64,000 bases of DNA from Apostichopus japonicus (taxonomy: Eukaryota > Echinodermata > Holothuroidea > Aspidochirotida > Stichopodidae). How positions within the stretch are numbered: the stretch's first letter is position 1; each line of letters begins with the position of its first letter. Position numbers and translations under genes: made by a program. The notes beneath the pieces are model-generated. The model saw only the letters and a program-made list of their open reading frames with translations. It made no database searches and was not told the origin of the DNA. Below are positions 50,800 to 63,923 of this stretch, one piece after another. Location: positions 18,763,999-18,827,998 of the forward strand of contig NC_092565.1 in assembly GCF_037975245.1 (NCBI RefSeq). The letters run 5' to 3'.

Positions 50800-51020
50800 A
50801 ATGATGTCACTGTTCCTCTTTCTCTTCCCGGTGTCTTCGCGTTTTTCTTTTACTCCCTCTTTTTCTCCTTTTTCTCTCTTTCTTCTTTTTCTTTTCTCTT
50901 CCTTCCTCTCCTCCTCTTCTTTTTTCCCCTCTTTTTTCCTTTTTTCTTCTTTTTTTTTCTCTCCTCTTTTTCTTACCCGGGGGGCGCGCGCCCCCAATGC
51001 CCCCCCCTGGATACGCACCT
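50800..51020 (-). repeat. Polypyrimidine tract next to a MITE right end
   Basis: About 180 bp of C/T (50812-50985), then CCCGGGGGGCGCGCGCCCCC and the terminus CCTGGATACGCACCTG. The open frames here, in both directions, are low-complexity. Confidence 0.7.
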
Positions 51021-52299
51021 GATATATATATATATGATAATTAGAGGTCACGCCGGGTACAGAATCCGTATAAAGCAATACGGCCATTTACGCAGACTTG
51101 TGAAATATCCGGTGAAATCGTCCGGTGAAATTAATATATAGATGGCGCACAAAGTTCATGATGAGTAATTCATTGTTTCAGTTACACAAAACGATGGTGT
51201 AATTGAAAGCGCAGTGATTACATTTCATAACGAATTATGTTGCGTATCATATATATGTAGCTGTCAACGTGCAACATAGTATATCCAGAGAGAGAGGTGG
51301 GGGGGGGGGCATTCGTTTTAATGCACAAGTCGTCAACACGAATTTGCTTATTTTTATATACATATAGGCTATACACACACACAAATCAATTAACACAATA
51401 GATCCGGTTGACGTGACACAATACATTTGTTTATAAAACTATTTTTTTTTGTACAGTTTCTACACAAAATATTCAATAGCGTCAATTGCTATATAGCTTT
51501 GTATTGTTGTCCAGTGTTTTTTTTTTTGTCGTCACCTGTTGTACACAGTCACACAGAGCGCCACACATTACACAGTACGGTAGTGCATTAACCCGCTCTG
51601 CGTGGGTTCGATATGACATCATGCAGGTTCATTTACACTGAAACTGATTATACGTGGATATATAGCTGTATGTGTGGGGTTGGTATAGGTTCGCTATATA
51701 TATTATCGGAAACAATGATGATTTTGTTCACAAGCATGCATGCATGCATGCGAAAATATCACAAGGCATTTCTTGCATCAACACACTGCAGTGCAAAGAC
51801 TCAATAATTTGTTTCATGTGTTTATCGAATAGAGCGGTGAGGCATTGGATCATTGTAGAACTGACAAGTCGGTTTCAAATAACAAGACAAATTCAGTTGA
51901 CCAAAGATAAGGTAAGTGTCAACATGATCACAAGCGTTCATTTTCTTCTATCTTCCTTTCTCTGTTTGTTTGACCAGTCTTCTTAATTTCTTTTGGCCAC
52001 AGTGACGATATTGTAAACATCGGTATTTCCTGAATAACGGTAAATTTGGTATCATACACATGTAATCCATTTTGTACCATGTTTGGGAACCGAATGGTCA
52101 ACCCTTTAACTCATTTTAGATATTTACTATTATGAGCGAAATGATAAAATCTGAATTTGAACCGTAGTATAGGCCCTATATATAGTAAACATAACTTCCC
52201 ATAACGTTTCTCATAACGTACAATTAAAACACCAATAATGGAGGGGGGCGGGGATGCCTGACTGGAACGTTAGGACTATGTATGTCTAATAGGCCTACA

Positions 52300-52350
52300 C
52301 AGGCGCGGATCCAGAAGATGCAGCCCTCCCTCCCCCCCCCCCCATGCACA
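52300..52350 (+). mobile_element. MITE left-end fragment
   Basis: CAGGCGCGGATCCAGAAG followed by a C-run matches the family terminus at 48848. No further element sequence can be followed. Confidence 0.5.
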
Positions 52351-52465
52351 CACCGCCTTTCAACCACACTCAGAACTTAGTAATAGTGGTTATTAGCACA
52401 ATCTTGAGAGTAGACCTAATTTACAACCATATGCCCGCATGCACCACTTCATCCCTTACCGAAAT

Positions 52466-52912
52466 CCCAGATCTGGCCAGATATAAGAATCCAGATCTGG
52501 AATATAAATCTGGGCCAGATCTTCTCCAGATCTGGATTTTATATCTGGCCAGATAAAAAAATTGGACAGATATAACTTGATATCAAATGAACTGAGTTTT
52601 ATATGGCACATATAAAATTTGATCTGGTTAAATTTTATGGCATCCATATCTGGGCCAGACACAACTTTATCTGCATATCTGGATTGACTACATATCCAGT
52701 AATTCATGGCTATATATATGGCCAGATTAATCTTTATCTGCATATCTGGAATAACTATTTATTCAGTTATATCATTGGTGTTATATGGCCAGATTGAACT
52801 TCATATGTATATCTGGAATAACTGCTTATCAACTTATATCTGGTTTATAAAGATCAGATATAACTTAATCTGTATATCTGGATTGACTACATCCAGTTAT
52901 ATCTGCAGGCTG
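52466..52912. repeat. Degenerate ATCTGG-rich tandem array
   Basis: Units of roughly 80-90 bp contain TTTATCTGCATATCTGG, AATAACT or GATTGACTACAT, CCAGTTATAT and GGCCAGATT. ATCTGG or its complement recurs more than fifteen times. Both strands have open frames here because of the composition. Confidence 0.8.
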
Positions 52913-53186
52913 TAACAATGTCAATGGTAAGTATAGTGGGCTTTTGTCTCTGTACAATAGGTCTGTACTTAGGTACAAGGTTAACTAGGTTGTGATCGGC
53001 TTTTCCAAGTGTTGGTAACTGAATATGAGAGGTATGCATCTTTAACGTTTTAGTAGAGTAGGTCTAGGGTAGCGGCAACCCGGGCTGTACACTTGACATG
53101 CTGATAACATATAGTACACACTGCTCTTCTTTAGACTACAATGAATTAAAGTCTCCATTAATAATAGTAAGAGCATCCGGAGCTAT

Positions 53187-53351
53187 GTGTAGTATCTGTT
53201 CCCTTTCGAGGGGAATGGTGATGCACACCTGACGATGATCACACAGTCACAGTCCCGATGCAAGGGGACTGGGCTGAGAGCGGACCAGTCGTTTGGTAGT
53301 TTGTTTTTCGTGCCCAGGTTCTCTCCTGGGCGACTTTCCCTTAAAAAAAAA
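53187..53351 (+). mobile_element. Poly(A)-tailed retrocopy, snRNA-like head
   Basis: A 165-bp insert ends in a 10-12 A tail and is flanked by a direct repeat AGCATCCGGAGCTAT (53172-53186 and 53352-53366), the hallmarks of LINE-driven retroposition. Its 5' end GTGTAGTATCTGTTC equals a 15-nt stretch of U2 snRNA around the branch-point-pairing GUAGUA. Downstream sequence no longer follows U2 but forms three short hairpins (TTCCC/GGGAA, AGTCCC/GGGACT, GCCCAGG/CCTGGGC). Confidence 0.8.
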
Positions 53352-53778
53352 AGCATCCGGAGCTATAGTATTATTGAGCGCAATGGATAACAGTTACATC
53401 TGTTTGAGAATGCATGGTAGTATGTAAGCCTATTCTTCCGATTTGCAGGTGTCTTTCTATTCCTGGATAATATTTCTGTTATGAGTTTTTTGTACGGTAT
53501 GTAATTCTAGCGATAATCTGGCTGAACGAATCTGGAAAGATTTCCTGAAAGTGAAATTAAACTCAGTTATTGCAGTGTAGCCCATAGTTATGTTTGTTTC
53601 TTCATATAAATGTTTTTCATCTTCCGGGTCATCGGTTTTAGTTCCAAAATTCATTAATAAACGTTTACAATTGCTAAGACTTATCAACAGTTAACATGGA
53701 TGAGATGAAATATCCACAATCATTGAAGAGGGTTAAATTATAGATTGAATGAATAAATGAGAGCAAACATCGTAATAG

Positions 53779-54115
53779 ACATGTACTTCCATTCATGCTC
53801 TTCAATTTGCAAGCCACACAACAACAACAACAGATCCTAATTGATAACATATAAAAGAAAATGTTCTCCTCCTGCTCTTTGGCACTTTTCCCGAGGAGAA
53901 CACTTGGGGCGGATTGATGTAGACTCTGACTTGTATGCCACCTTCTATAGCATTTTAAGCTGGCATACTCCTATTAGAATCTATATCCATCCGCTCGATT
54001 GTTCTCCTTCAGGAAAAGTGCCAAAAAGCAGCAGGAGAACATTTTTTGACCTGTTATCAATCATATCTAGTTTTTTGTGGCTTGCATGTTGAAGAGCATG
54101 AATGGAAGTACATGT
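53779..54115. mobile_element. 337-bp long-hairpin element
   Basis: Near-complete inverted repeat with arms of about 150-165 bp around a loop near 53945. The outer ends are ACATGTACTTCCATTCATGC and its complement. Inner parts such as TTCTCCTCCTGCTCTTTGGC and GCAAGCCACA pair with the other arm with few mismatches. No coding sequence. Confidence 0.9.
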
Positions 54116-56099
54116 GGTTTGAAAATTGGGTCAATTCAGGCAATTTTAGACCCCTTTAGGCCTCCTAGGAGCAGCGTAGGAAAATTGTTTACCACTGAGT
54201 GAAGAGGTTTGTTTACAAGTGACGAAAACTTCCGGCTCGGATAGCAAAAAATCTACATGGTCATGATACGGAAAATTGAAGGTGCCATGACAGGCCAACT
54301 TGTCAGCTATCCGGTGATGGGTAGCCTTTAGCTAGTGAAAAACTTCTATCTAGACTTAGAGACCACATTACTTTTGTGATTTAGTGTGTAAGTCAATGGG
54401 TCTTTTAATGGGCGTAAGCTACCATAGGTACCGTACCACAAATTAGAGTGTAGTGCACGTCCCCCTGAAAGGTTAACCATTGTCGGAAACTTGTCCTAAA
54501 GTGAACTACTATCGTGATTTTTTTTTTAACATGCTTGGATGTGGAAGAGGATGAAACAAACTACAGATGCTATAAATATCTGGAGGATTGAAGGTGATTG
54601 AAGGCACTTTAGAAAATCCTGGCTGAAAATAAAGAAGATTCCCGCAGAACTTATAGGTTGGGGAGCACTTTATGCTAACCTTTGAGTAGTCTTGGCCAAG
54701 TCGTTTGTAATACTCTTTTTCTCGCGTGCAACTGTACATGCCTCAGAGTCCGTTTCTACCTACCACGAAAGTGATTGTCCACTGTATATTACATGCCCGA
54801 GGATCTGTCCGATACAAACGTCTTGGACATTTCTCCAAAGAGGGGCTTAAACTTATGCAAACCACAAAATCTTTATTCATATTATTATTACGAAATTGCG
54901 TGTCATGTGAGATCATGTTTCTTCCACAGCAATAAGCGATGGTCTCGCAGTGTATAAAGCAATCTAAGGCCAAGTGGTTGTTCAATGCGGGAGGCAGGGC
55001 TTTGAATAAACATTTTGAGGAAGTGGGCCCAATTGGCAAACCTGATTGGCTTCTTCGCTTTTCCGAAGCAAATCTTCCAAACTCAAAGGAAAACATAAGA
55101 TAGCTTGGGAGAAATGTTTCGTGTCAGAATACCAATACACCAAAGGTGGCAAAACATCTCCTAAATTATTTATTAAGGCATTTCCTACATGCCATCAGCC
55201 AAAATTTGCAAAATATACAACAATTTAATCAGTTTTGAGACAAGTTGCTTGCTGCTAGTTTTTTGGTCAAAAGACTTAAGATTATTAAAGTATCATCATC
55301 GAAACCACACTGCAGTTTGGTGGTCTGTTTTGACCTGCGTTATGAACGTGGAGCATATTCAGTTAGTTTTTCGATATATAATTGTATGATAGCCTACAAG
55401 TTTTGTTTTGCAGGGGTATCATGTTAACCACCCCCCCCCCCATCCCCCAAAATTCTTATTTTATTTGGATATTTTCAAATTGTTCCTATGTTTTTCCACG
55501 ATTTTTTATGTAAAATTTGTAAAATTTCTCTTGTATTGCTGTTATAGAAGACAGATTGTCAGGTATCCATGATACAGGTTAAACATTGCAAGCCGTCTGC
55601 TAATAAAGACGCCGAGTTATATCTCTAGTGCTCTGAAACCGCAATCACAATCAATTTGAAAGAAGAAAAAACGCGACTTTCTTTTCCAATTAAATAATAA
55701 TTTCTAATATAGTAGAGATACAGTTGTGACATGCTGGAATAGGTAAAACATAACATTAGCCTAGTGAAACATTGGCCTAACACATTGACATCAAATTAAT
55801 TATAGTTTTCCAAAAAAATGTATCGGGCGCGGATACAGTTTTGCGGGTACGGTATATACACCCGCCCGGTTGTTATTAGCACAAACTTGCGTTAGATTAG
55901 TTGTACATCAAATTTATAGTGTCTATGTTTCGAATGTACCGTTGGTTGTCTAAAAATATTTTTTTTGTGGGGAAGACGACAACCAATCCTGTCCCCTATA
56001 TGGGTTGCTGCTTCAACGACCCAAAGGGTGCCACCCCATCTTAATAAATTCCTTGTGTGTATATATATGTGTATATGTGTGTGTATATATATATATATA

Positions 56100-56425
56100 T
56101 TATATAAATGAAAATCGTAATGAGTTGGAAAATCAAGAACAGTGAAAAAACTTTCAGCCTCCACCGGGATTCGAACCACGGGCCTCCCGCTCTGTACGCG
56201 GACACCCTAACCACTAGGATATGGACGCTGATTGTGTGTCCAGAGGTTCGAAACCGGTAAGGAAGATCGTAATTCCACTGTAGGCGTTTGTCAACTGTAT
56301 CGAACAATACTAGTTCTGTTTTTGGAGACATATTTAGCCTTACTCTAGAGATCAAACATGATGCTAACCAACTCGAAAATCATTTGTGATTCCTAAAGCC
56401 GGATCTCGAAAGAGATACTTTGAAC
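56100..56425 (-). mobile_element. tRNA-derived SINE
   Basis: On the minus strand, 56230-56155 has an A box TCCTAGTGGTTAGGGTGTCC and a B box GTGGTTCGAATCCCGG at tRNA spacing. The acceptor stem does not close. The body (56290-56420) shares TCGAACAATACTAGT and AACATGATGCTAACCAACTC with 62645-62730. A and B boxes are intact, so polymerase III transcription is possible. Confidence 0.75.
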
Positions 56426-56426
56426 G

Positions 56427-56534
<108 letters not shown>

Positions 56535-56782
56535 GAAAATCGTAATGAGTTGGAAATCAAGAACTCTTTATATACCTTTATTTATTGCCTTTATTTACTC
56601 ACAGCTCTATGACTGAAGCCGGGTTGCAGATGCGGAAGATTGCTGAAGGGCTTATCCAACATGACGGGCAGTAACAGTTACCCAAAAGCGCATTTGTTAA
56701 CGTTTCAAACATTCGTAACATCCCATAAACATGCGTACGGTTATACGACTAGGGTGTTGTTAGCCCTGGTATAGGAACGTCG

Positions 56783-58314
56783 ATGACCAGTGCTGGTTAT
56801 AAGATTAGAGGCCACAAAATGGCGTCATCGCCAAGGCTCATCCATGGGTGTCTGATGTGTGTGGCATCATTTTTCATATTTGGTGGTTTATTAGCTCCCA
56901 TGAACTCATACGGTAGACTCTTTACCGGGTTACAAGACGATCTCAATATAACAGCTGTGGAAGCAGGTCAGTATAGCTCGCGTCAGTACGGTTACGTGCA
57001 AAACAGAGAGGTACAACATTCGTTTCCGATTGTCTTTTCTATGAAGATTTCTCACGGAACCGTACGCTGTATGCGCTGTTTGTGCGTGTGCGCGTGTGTT
57101 TGTGTGTGTGTGTGTGCACTTGTTTTGTATTCTGACCGAGGACTTGACCTAAAGAGTTCCTGGGTCCTCGGATGTGATTTCTACAGAATAACCACGTCCT
57201 CGAAAGAATTCTATTGTCATGGGGTATTGTTAAGGTTAGGGTACGTGGATTTGAACAATGGAAAAAACAATGGGGTCCTCGGTCTGAATGTAAAACACAC
57301 CCAGGTGTGTGTGCGTGTGTGCACGTGTGTGAAACACAAATGTTATAACATTCAAATCATTTGAGTGAGTGATATTGCAAATTGATTGTCACATAAGGCC
57401 ACAACAAAAACTTCATTTGTTTTCTTTGAATATGGTACTGAAATTATGATTTTAAAAGTGTTTCTAGTTGCGGATGAGTCAAAGTTGCGTCAGTGCAAGA
57501 TATTGCCGGGGGGGGGGGATCAGTTTGGTGTGTTGTCTATGCATGCATGCATGCACGATATCACTAATTATTTATTTATTTATTAAATATACTGATTTAA
57601 ATAAATGAATATTTAAATTCTTATATCTCAGCAATGTATAATAAATTTTCAAGAAGAGTGTTGGACTAATGCGTCTCTATTCACTTGGTCTGTATTTATA
57701 CAAATGGTAGTGACAATTTCTTGTTTGCAACAGGTTGGATTGGCTCGGTTGCCTGGGCTAGCAATTTTTTAATCAGCCCCGTAGCAGTGTTAATAGAGAG
57801 TTATATCGGATATCGTTTGACGGCAGTACTCGGATCTGTGAGCTGTGCAATCTGCTATCTGACGTCTTCCTTCATGTCTAATTACATAGGAGTCCTACTG
57901 TTCATGGGATTCTTCTGCGGTTCTACCTCTGGAGTATGCATACATTCAATACTGTGCGTCTTGTTCAAATATTTCTCATCGAGTGCTCAAACGAGAGCTG
58001 CCGGGATACCTTCGGCCGGTGGTGCAATGGGTAAGGATATAAATGTCCTCTATGTGTTGCTATACTCAATTTTAGTCTCACTTCAGCAATAATTAAGGCT
58101 ATATGTAGATGTATCCATATTTCGTATATACGCTCTGTGGCAGCACTTAAGCTACACTCGGGCATGCGCATTGCGAGGAGTTGGTACTGGGCTGATTATA
58201 CTATACATAGTTAAGCTATAGGTCAAGCGTTTTTTTAAGACAATCTTTGAAAGGATATATCCATACGAAATTATTTAAATTTGTTTATTTTTATTTATTT
58301 CGAATGTGTTATTT

Positions 58315-58365
<51 letters not shown>

Positions 58366-61300
58366 TTTTCTTTCTTTCTTGCAGCGGTTGTCTTGGTTAC
58401 CATTGCCTATGAGAAGTTCATCCCCATTTACGGTTGGCGATTCACAATTCAGATGACGTCAGTCTTTGCTGCAATCTTTGCGATTCCAGCTTCTTTCTTA
58501 ATCAGTCTAAACGAGAAACATTTTAGAAGAATATCATTGGAGGAAGATAAGACAAATGGTTCCTTGAAGAATATACAAAAGTTACACCAAGAGGAAGAGG
58601 CAGAAGAGGAGCATCCCATGAGACCAAAAAACACGCCATATGACGTCATAATATACGAAGAAAGGAATAGTTGGATGCGTCTATTGACGTTTTGGAGGGC
58701 GTGGCTCATTTTCGGTGCTTTGATGTTGCCTGCCATGTCGTGGTCCGTATTTTGGGTGAATGTTGTAAGTATCGGTGGCAATTCAACTTGGAATGAAATC
58801 TTCACAGTTTCATATTCTTTCATATTTTGTTTATATCCTTTTTTTCCACACGGGCCGTGGGGCTGCATACCCACCGCAACCCTCACGTTATGCCTGCATG
58901 TCAAATGGGGATAGAAGCAATGTTTATTGTTTCTTCCGTAATTAGCGATGTATGTGCCATTTTCCACAGAATAAAATATCATTCTTATACTTATCTGCAA
59001 AACTTTCTTAGATTTCCAGAGCGTTGCTTTTTTTCCCCTCTCGCTCGAAAATGGTGAGTGACACAATTTCAAGACAACAAACTGACAATTTGATTTCTTT
59101 GTTTCAGATCAGTTACTTTGAAAGTATCGCGATGATCGAAGGCGACATCCTTCTCTACGTCACGATTATGACGGTTAGCGATGTATGTGGGAAACTTTTC
59201 CTTGTATTCTTTATGAATAAACTTCCATGGAAGGAAGTCAATTTACTGACAACAACTAACTTCATCATGGCAGTAGTGTCCGTCCTATTTGTAGTCTGCC
59301 CCGTGAAAATAGTTCTTTCTATATGTTGCTTGTGTAAGTAAACCGATTTAAATTGAATAGCCTACACTTTAATGCACACACTCAGACGCACGAAAACCGT
59401 ACACAAAAAAATCCACTTGACATTTTATAAGAACCTTGTCATTTCAAATATTGGGTTGTGAAGAGGATCCCAGCTGATGGTAGTCAAATATGATATTTTG
59501 ATATCTGTGAAATATATGAAATATGTGCTCACTGTATTACCGAGAAATTTATTAATACTATAATACTATTTTGGACTTGAGAGGTATTTTACACATGACA
59601 TTTTCCATGGTTGAGGTTAGAAATTTGAGGAAAAATTTCCCTCTTGTCATTGAATTGCCTAATTATTATTATTATTATTTATTTCGTTATTAATTAACTG
59701 ACACATATTCACTAATTCATGTTTTCAAATGCAATATACCTACGATATATATCAACTGATTAATGAAATTTTTAACAATAATGAAGTAAATAATACGACG
59801 AAGTGTTCTTTACTTTAGGTAGAAAAACCCTCGATCTTACTATCACCCCCCCCCCCCCGCCCGCACCCTCCTCCCTCTCTTTCTCTCTCTGTCTCTCATC
59901 CCTCGGTCTCTCTTCCCTGTTCGAAGACGTTCACCTCTCTCTGTTTACCATCTGTTCTTTTCTATACAGTCATAGGCGTCTTTAGAGGCTGGTACAATAC
60001 ATTACCATACAGAGCCGCCGTAACACTTTTAGAAGCCGATAATTCCGACCAGGGTATTACACTAGCAATGCTATCTCTCGGTATTGGATTCACAATCGGG
60101 ACATTGCCAGCAGGTATGTTAAACAAGAGGTCATTAGGTTATTCCATATGTCAGAAAATATTAACAGAACAGGTGCATAGTGCAACAAGTAGGCATAAAT
60201 AGCAGTGATTTGACATTTTCGGATCCCATGGAGACTTTGTCCAAGTCATGATCGAGTAGTATGAGATATTCGGGAAAAGGTTTTTTCTCATTTACGTTCA
60301 TGATTTTTCTTGTTAGTTTCAACAACAAAAAATCATCTAGTTTCATTAGAACTGCATTTTGCCTGCAAATACGCAGTATTGTAGTGCGCATGGAGTGCTT
60401 GCAGTATTAGAAAGAACTTTTCGCTTGTTCATGGTGTTATTTTTTTGGCGGACAACACACCAGGGAGTAAAGTCATTTAGGTACCTACAAAGTGAGGGCG
60501 CTTGTTAGCGCCGTGACAGGCTCAGAATAATTTGGCTACGCAGCTTGCCTCTGAAACTGCAAATGTACACAGACTAAATAAAACTTAAGGTTTCAACGTC
60601 CAGTCATGTTAGTATCGTTCATCACTTGGTCAGCAATGCCAATATTGTAGCGCGCTTGCGCACTGCAATAATTCCGCTGAATCTTCTATTCCATTTGGGA
60701 GGAGCGAGGGGGGGGGGGGGCGGGAGAGAGAACGGGAGATGAGAGGGCGGAACCTGTAATTAAACCTCAGATAAGGATCAGCGATGTTTTGGCTTTTGTT
60801 ATATGAAAAACCAGTTCCTTTGCTGGTGAGCGCTGACTTGAAGCTAACATACAATAGCCTGTTATTTTATTTAAAAGCAAGTGACCAACTTTTGCAAGCT
60901 TGTAAATACATATTGCACATATACACTGCAATGCAATAATGCAATGCAATTCATTGTCATGAATAGCGTAGAGATGGTTGTCAATAGCGTAGAGATGGTT
61001 GTTCAACGCATTACTATACGATAGCCGATGCCACTAGCTAGTGTGGTGCATTCCGAACATCTATTTTATGTTACGGAATATTGCAACCATGAGAACCGTC
61101 TGTTCTGCCTACAAAGATTCATGTCATGCAGATATAATAGTAAACTGATTATCATTTTCTTTTGTAATTTATTCCCGCAAATAGGTGCAATCTACGATGC
61201 AACCGGCTCATATACGTACGCCTTCATCATCAATGCCTTGCTGTATCTCATTGGGGGACTGATGCTCGTCCTTTTACATGCGCATAAACGCATGCGTAGA

Positions 61301-61372
61301 AGGAAACTTACAAGATGCAATCAGCATATTGGAGCTGTGCAATTTGCCCTAATGAAGGAAACAAATGTTTAA
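56783..61372 (+). CDS. SLC16/monocarboxylate-transporter-like MFS transporter
   Basis: Six exons join in phase: 56783-56966, 57734-58030, 58385-58764, 59108-59333, 59970-60113 and 61185-61372 (TAA). They give 472 aa from the first ATG or 460 aa from ATG 56819, which has the better context (A at -3, G at +4). The hydrophobic pattern fits twelve helices with a charged cytosolic loop after helix 6 (about residues 200-250, rich in E and K). Family marks are GWIGSVAWASNFLISPVA (helix 2), YFSSSAQTRAAGIPSAGGAM (the MCT YF..R..A.G...G region) and GAIYDATGSYTYAF near the end. The usual acidic-Gly-Trp motif of helix 1 is not evident, so the substrate cannot be predicted. MCT-like proteins move monocarboxylates or other small anions across the plasma membrane. 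Confidence 0.88.
58321..58361. repeat. (TA)n microsatellite at an intron end
   Basis: About 20 TA units directly before the T/C tract and acceptor of the third exon of the SLC16-like gene. Confidence 0.95.
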
Positions 61373-61476
61373 ACTTCTGAATTTACAGCCCCAATTGGAA
61401 ATTCGACCCGGGACTTCTTGCTCGTTAAAGGAATAGTCCCATGCTATTTTGTGTTTACATATATGCTTACTAATAT

Positions 61477-61482
61477 AATAAA
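61477..61482 (+). terminator. Candidate poly(A) signal of the SLC16-like gene
   Basis: AATAAA about 105 nt after the stop codon, in A/T-rich DNA. Confidence 0.5.
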
Positions 61483-61619
61483 CTTCAAATACATGCATTA
61501 CGTTCATTTGAAAGTGATCCAGGAAGGCAGAAATAATGATGTTTTTAAGTTAATTTTTGATATAAAAAACGACGGGTTTTCCTTTGCCAACATTGACCTC
61601 GCTCGACCTGTGACGTAGC

Positions 61620-62534
61620 AGCGACAAATACAACCCTTACGCGTTATCTGATACTGCACTCGGCTGTCGGTACGAATCGTCTTTCAACTATTATTACTCT
61701 TTGGATTTGCTTATTTACCTATACCGTTTTTAATATTTACAAATGGAAACATTTTTCTTTTGATTGCGTGGCTACTGCTTACCTTCAATGGCTGAAAATT
61801 ACGACGGACCCGTGGGGTATAATTTCGAGCCGGAATTCACGGACGCCTAGTAATCATACATGTTGGCAAAAACAACAGTACGTAGGCCAAATCGAAACTA
61901 GCTGTACTAGTAACGCGTAGTAATATTTATGCTTCCTTTTATTATTTATATTTACGCAATTTTTATCTTCCATTACGTAGAAAAGACGTTGATCCATGTT
62001 TCGATATATATTAAAATATAAAATTACGACTTACTCGCCGGGTTTTCATTCTGTTCTTGGCTTCGGACTAGGCCAAGTATATACGAGTCTAGGTACACAG
62101 TTTGGCGTGTCCTAAGTCTCGACCTACGCTACGGTCGATTTTTTTTAGGCCATAAAACTAACTTTCCGTGACCAACATGTATCTGAAAAACAAGTTGTTA
62201 AAAGATGAAATATTGATTTACATATTGCTTATCTTACCTGGACAACTGCAAGGTATTTATCCCGGAATTCCACTGCCACTCTGAATAGGTTTATGCACTG
62301 ACAATTGCGATGTTTGTATACAGTACAGGGAAAGCACTCAAACCAATTTGTAGCTCCTACGTCATCACCCATCTTACACGTGACTTGTTCAAGATTTTTT
62401 GAATTATGAATTTCGACGTTTAAAAATCCTTTTTACAAAATATATGATATTTTTGACTCTAAGATTTTGTCAGTTCATTTCAAAAATCCCAATTGCAATT
62501 ATAAGATTTTTAAGAAAGGCATGGGAAAAATCCT
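61620..62534. other. 3' flank of the SLC16-like gene, nothing recognised
   Basis: Mixed-composition DNA with no coding pattern, RNA gene or repeat that I can support. Confidence 0.4.
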
Positions 62535-62762
62535 TTAAGCGGACGCCCTAACCTATATAGGCTATAGCGTCACTGATGTTTTTTTAATTTTTATCTACGA
62601 GTGCAAACCAGTAAAGGTAGTTCGCATAGCACTGTACACCGTGCCCAATTTATCGAACAATACTAGTCCATTCTGGTGACATATTTGCTCTTAAACTCGA
62701 GTTCAATCATGATGCTATCCAACCCGAAAATACTTGAGGATCTCAATTTCGGAAAGAACTGT
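62535..62762 (-). repeat. Second, decayed copy of the 56100 SINE
   Basis: GCGGACGCCCTAACC, ATCGAACAATACTAGT, ATCATGATGCTATCCAACCC and CGGAAAGAACTG follow the same order as in 56180-56420. The B box is lost. Confidence 0.65.
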
Positions 62763-63923
62763 GAACATAACTCTGTTCAATACATTCGAAAATTAACCAC
62801 TAATGCAGATCCATACATACATATATAAATCTATCAATTTGCTTGTGGTTGATTTAAGTAATGTATTCATATTTGACATCAAATTGTGCTACTTATACTG
62901 TCTGTTTAATTTGTTGCTCCATGCAAGCGTGTAAGGAAACTAGCGGAGGTCTCTTCCGTGTAGTATGTATTATCTATAAACTAACTCCATACTTACATAA
63001 ATACAAAGATGCATTTAATCCAAGAGAGGTTTTGGGTGGTTTCTTTCCCGATGTTACTTTCGTTCCGGCGAGGGGGGGGGGGGGCATTCTAGTAGCTACG
63101 GAAGCGTAGAAGTGACATTGCATTGACGACTGCTACCCATTCTTAAACGACTGGAAATTACCGTTCTAACGAGATGTACTAACCGTGCAAAACTGGACAA
63201 ATCTGCTCAAATTTCCGTTTTTCAAACTTAGTACAAAATTTCTGACTAGATTTTTGTACTACTTTTTAGGTTTAGACCTTCTCGTTAAAATGGCAATTTT
63301 TCAGATTTTTTGACGAGACGAACACACATATAAGCGTACATATCATAAGACACATATAAAGAACAACAGATTCCCGCCCCCTCCCCTCCCCCACTCCCCT
63401 CCCCAAGTAACAATAATGATTCCGTTTGGGAGGTTTCATGTTTTCAACGTTACCCCTTATTAAGTAACCTGAAGACTTGAGAAAGTTTACAAAAAAGATT
63501 CATGAGCATGCATTGATATTTGTAATGAAATACGCGAAATTATAATGATCTGTTGTTAGTGGTACTAAGAACCACAAATGACAGCCTCACAAAGTACTTG
63601 TAACTTGTTACTAACAGAAACCTCAAGTTCATATCGTTGTGATATTAAAGTGCTATGAGAAAATGTATCTTTAGAGAATTGTTCTTACTTCGATTTGACG
63701 AATGTTAGTGCAGTTGTATATATGTTTCATGAAATGTTATATTTTTTTTACATTTTCTATACTGCGCTGTCTTAATATTTCATGTTATAGTGAACTTTCA
63801 CAATTTTATAGAAAAATAAAGAAGAAGAAAGATGTAATAAAGGCCAAGCGATTACAGAATATATCGTGTCTTTTTGTTATATATACTTTGGCTTTTGTTA
63901 TGCTTTTTTTTTGTTTTTACCAC

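Noticed and set aside
50702-51087. Open frames on both strands (Phe/Ser-rich and Lys/Glu-rich)
   Set aside because: Composition artefact of a polypyrimidine tract.
54700-55230. Cluster of moderate open frames on both strands
   Set aside because: No recognisable domain, no consistent splice joining, and frames overlap on both strands; left unannotated.
58449-59072. 207-codon open frame (minus)
   Set aside because: Antisense shadow of the third exon of the SLC16-like gene, which has phase-consistent splice sites and family motifs.
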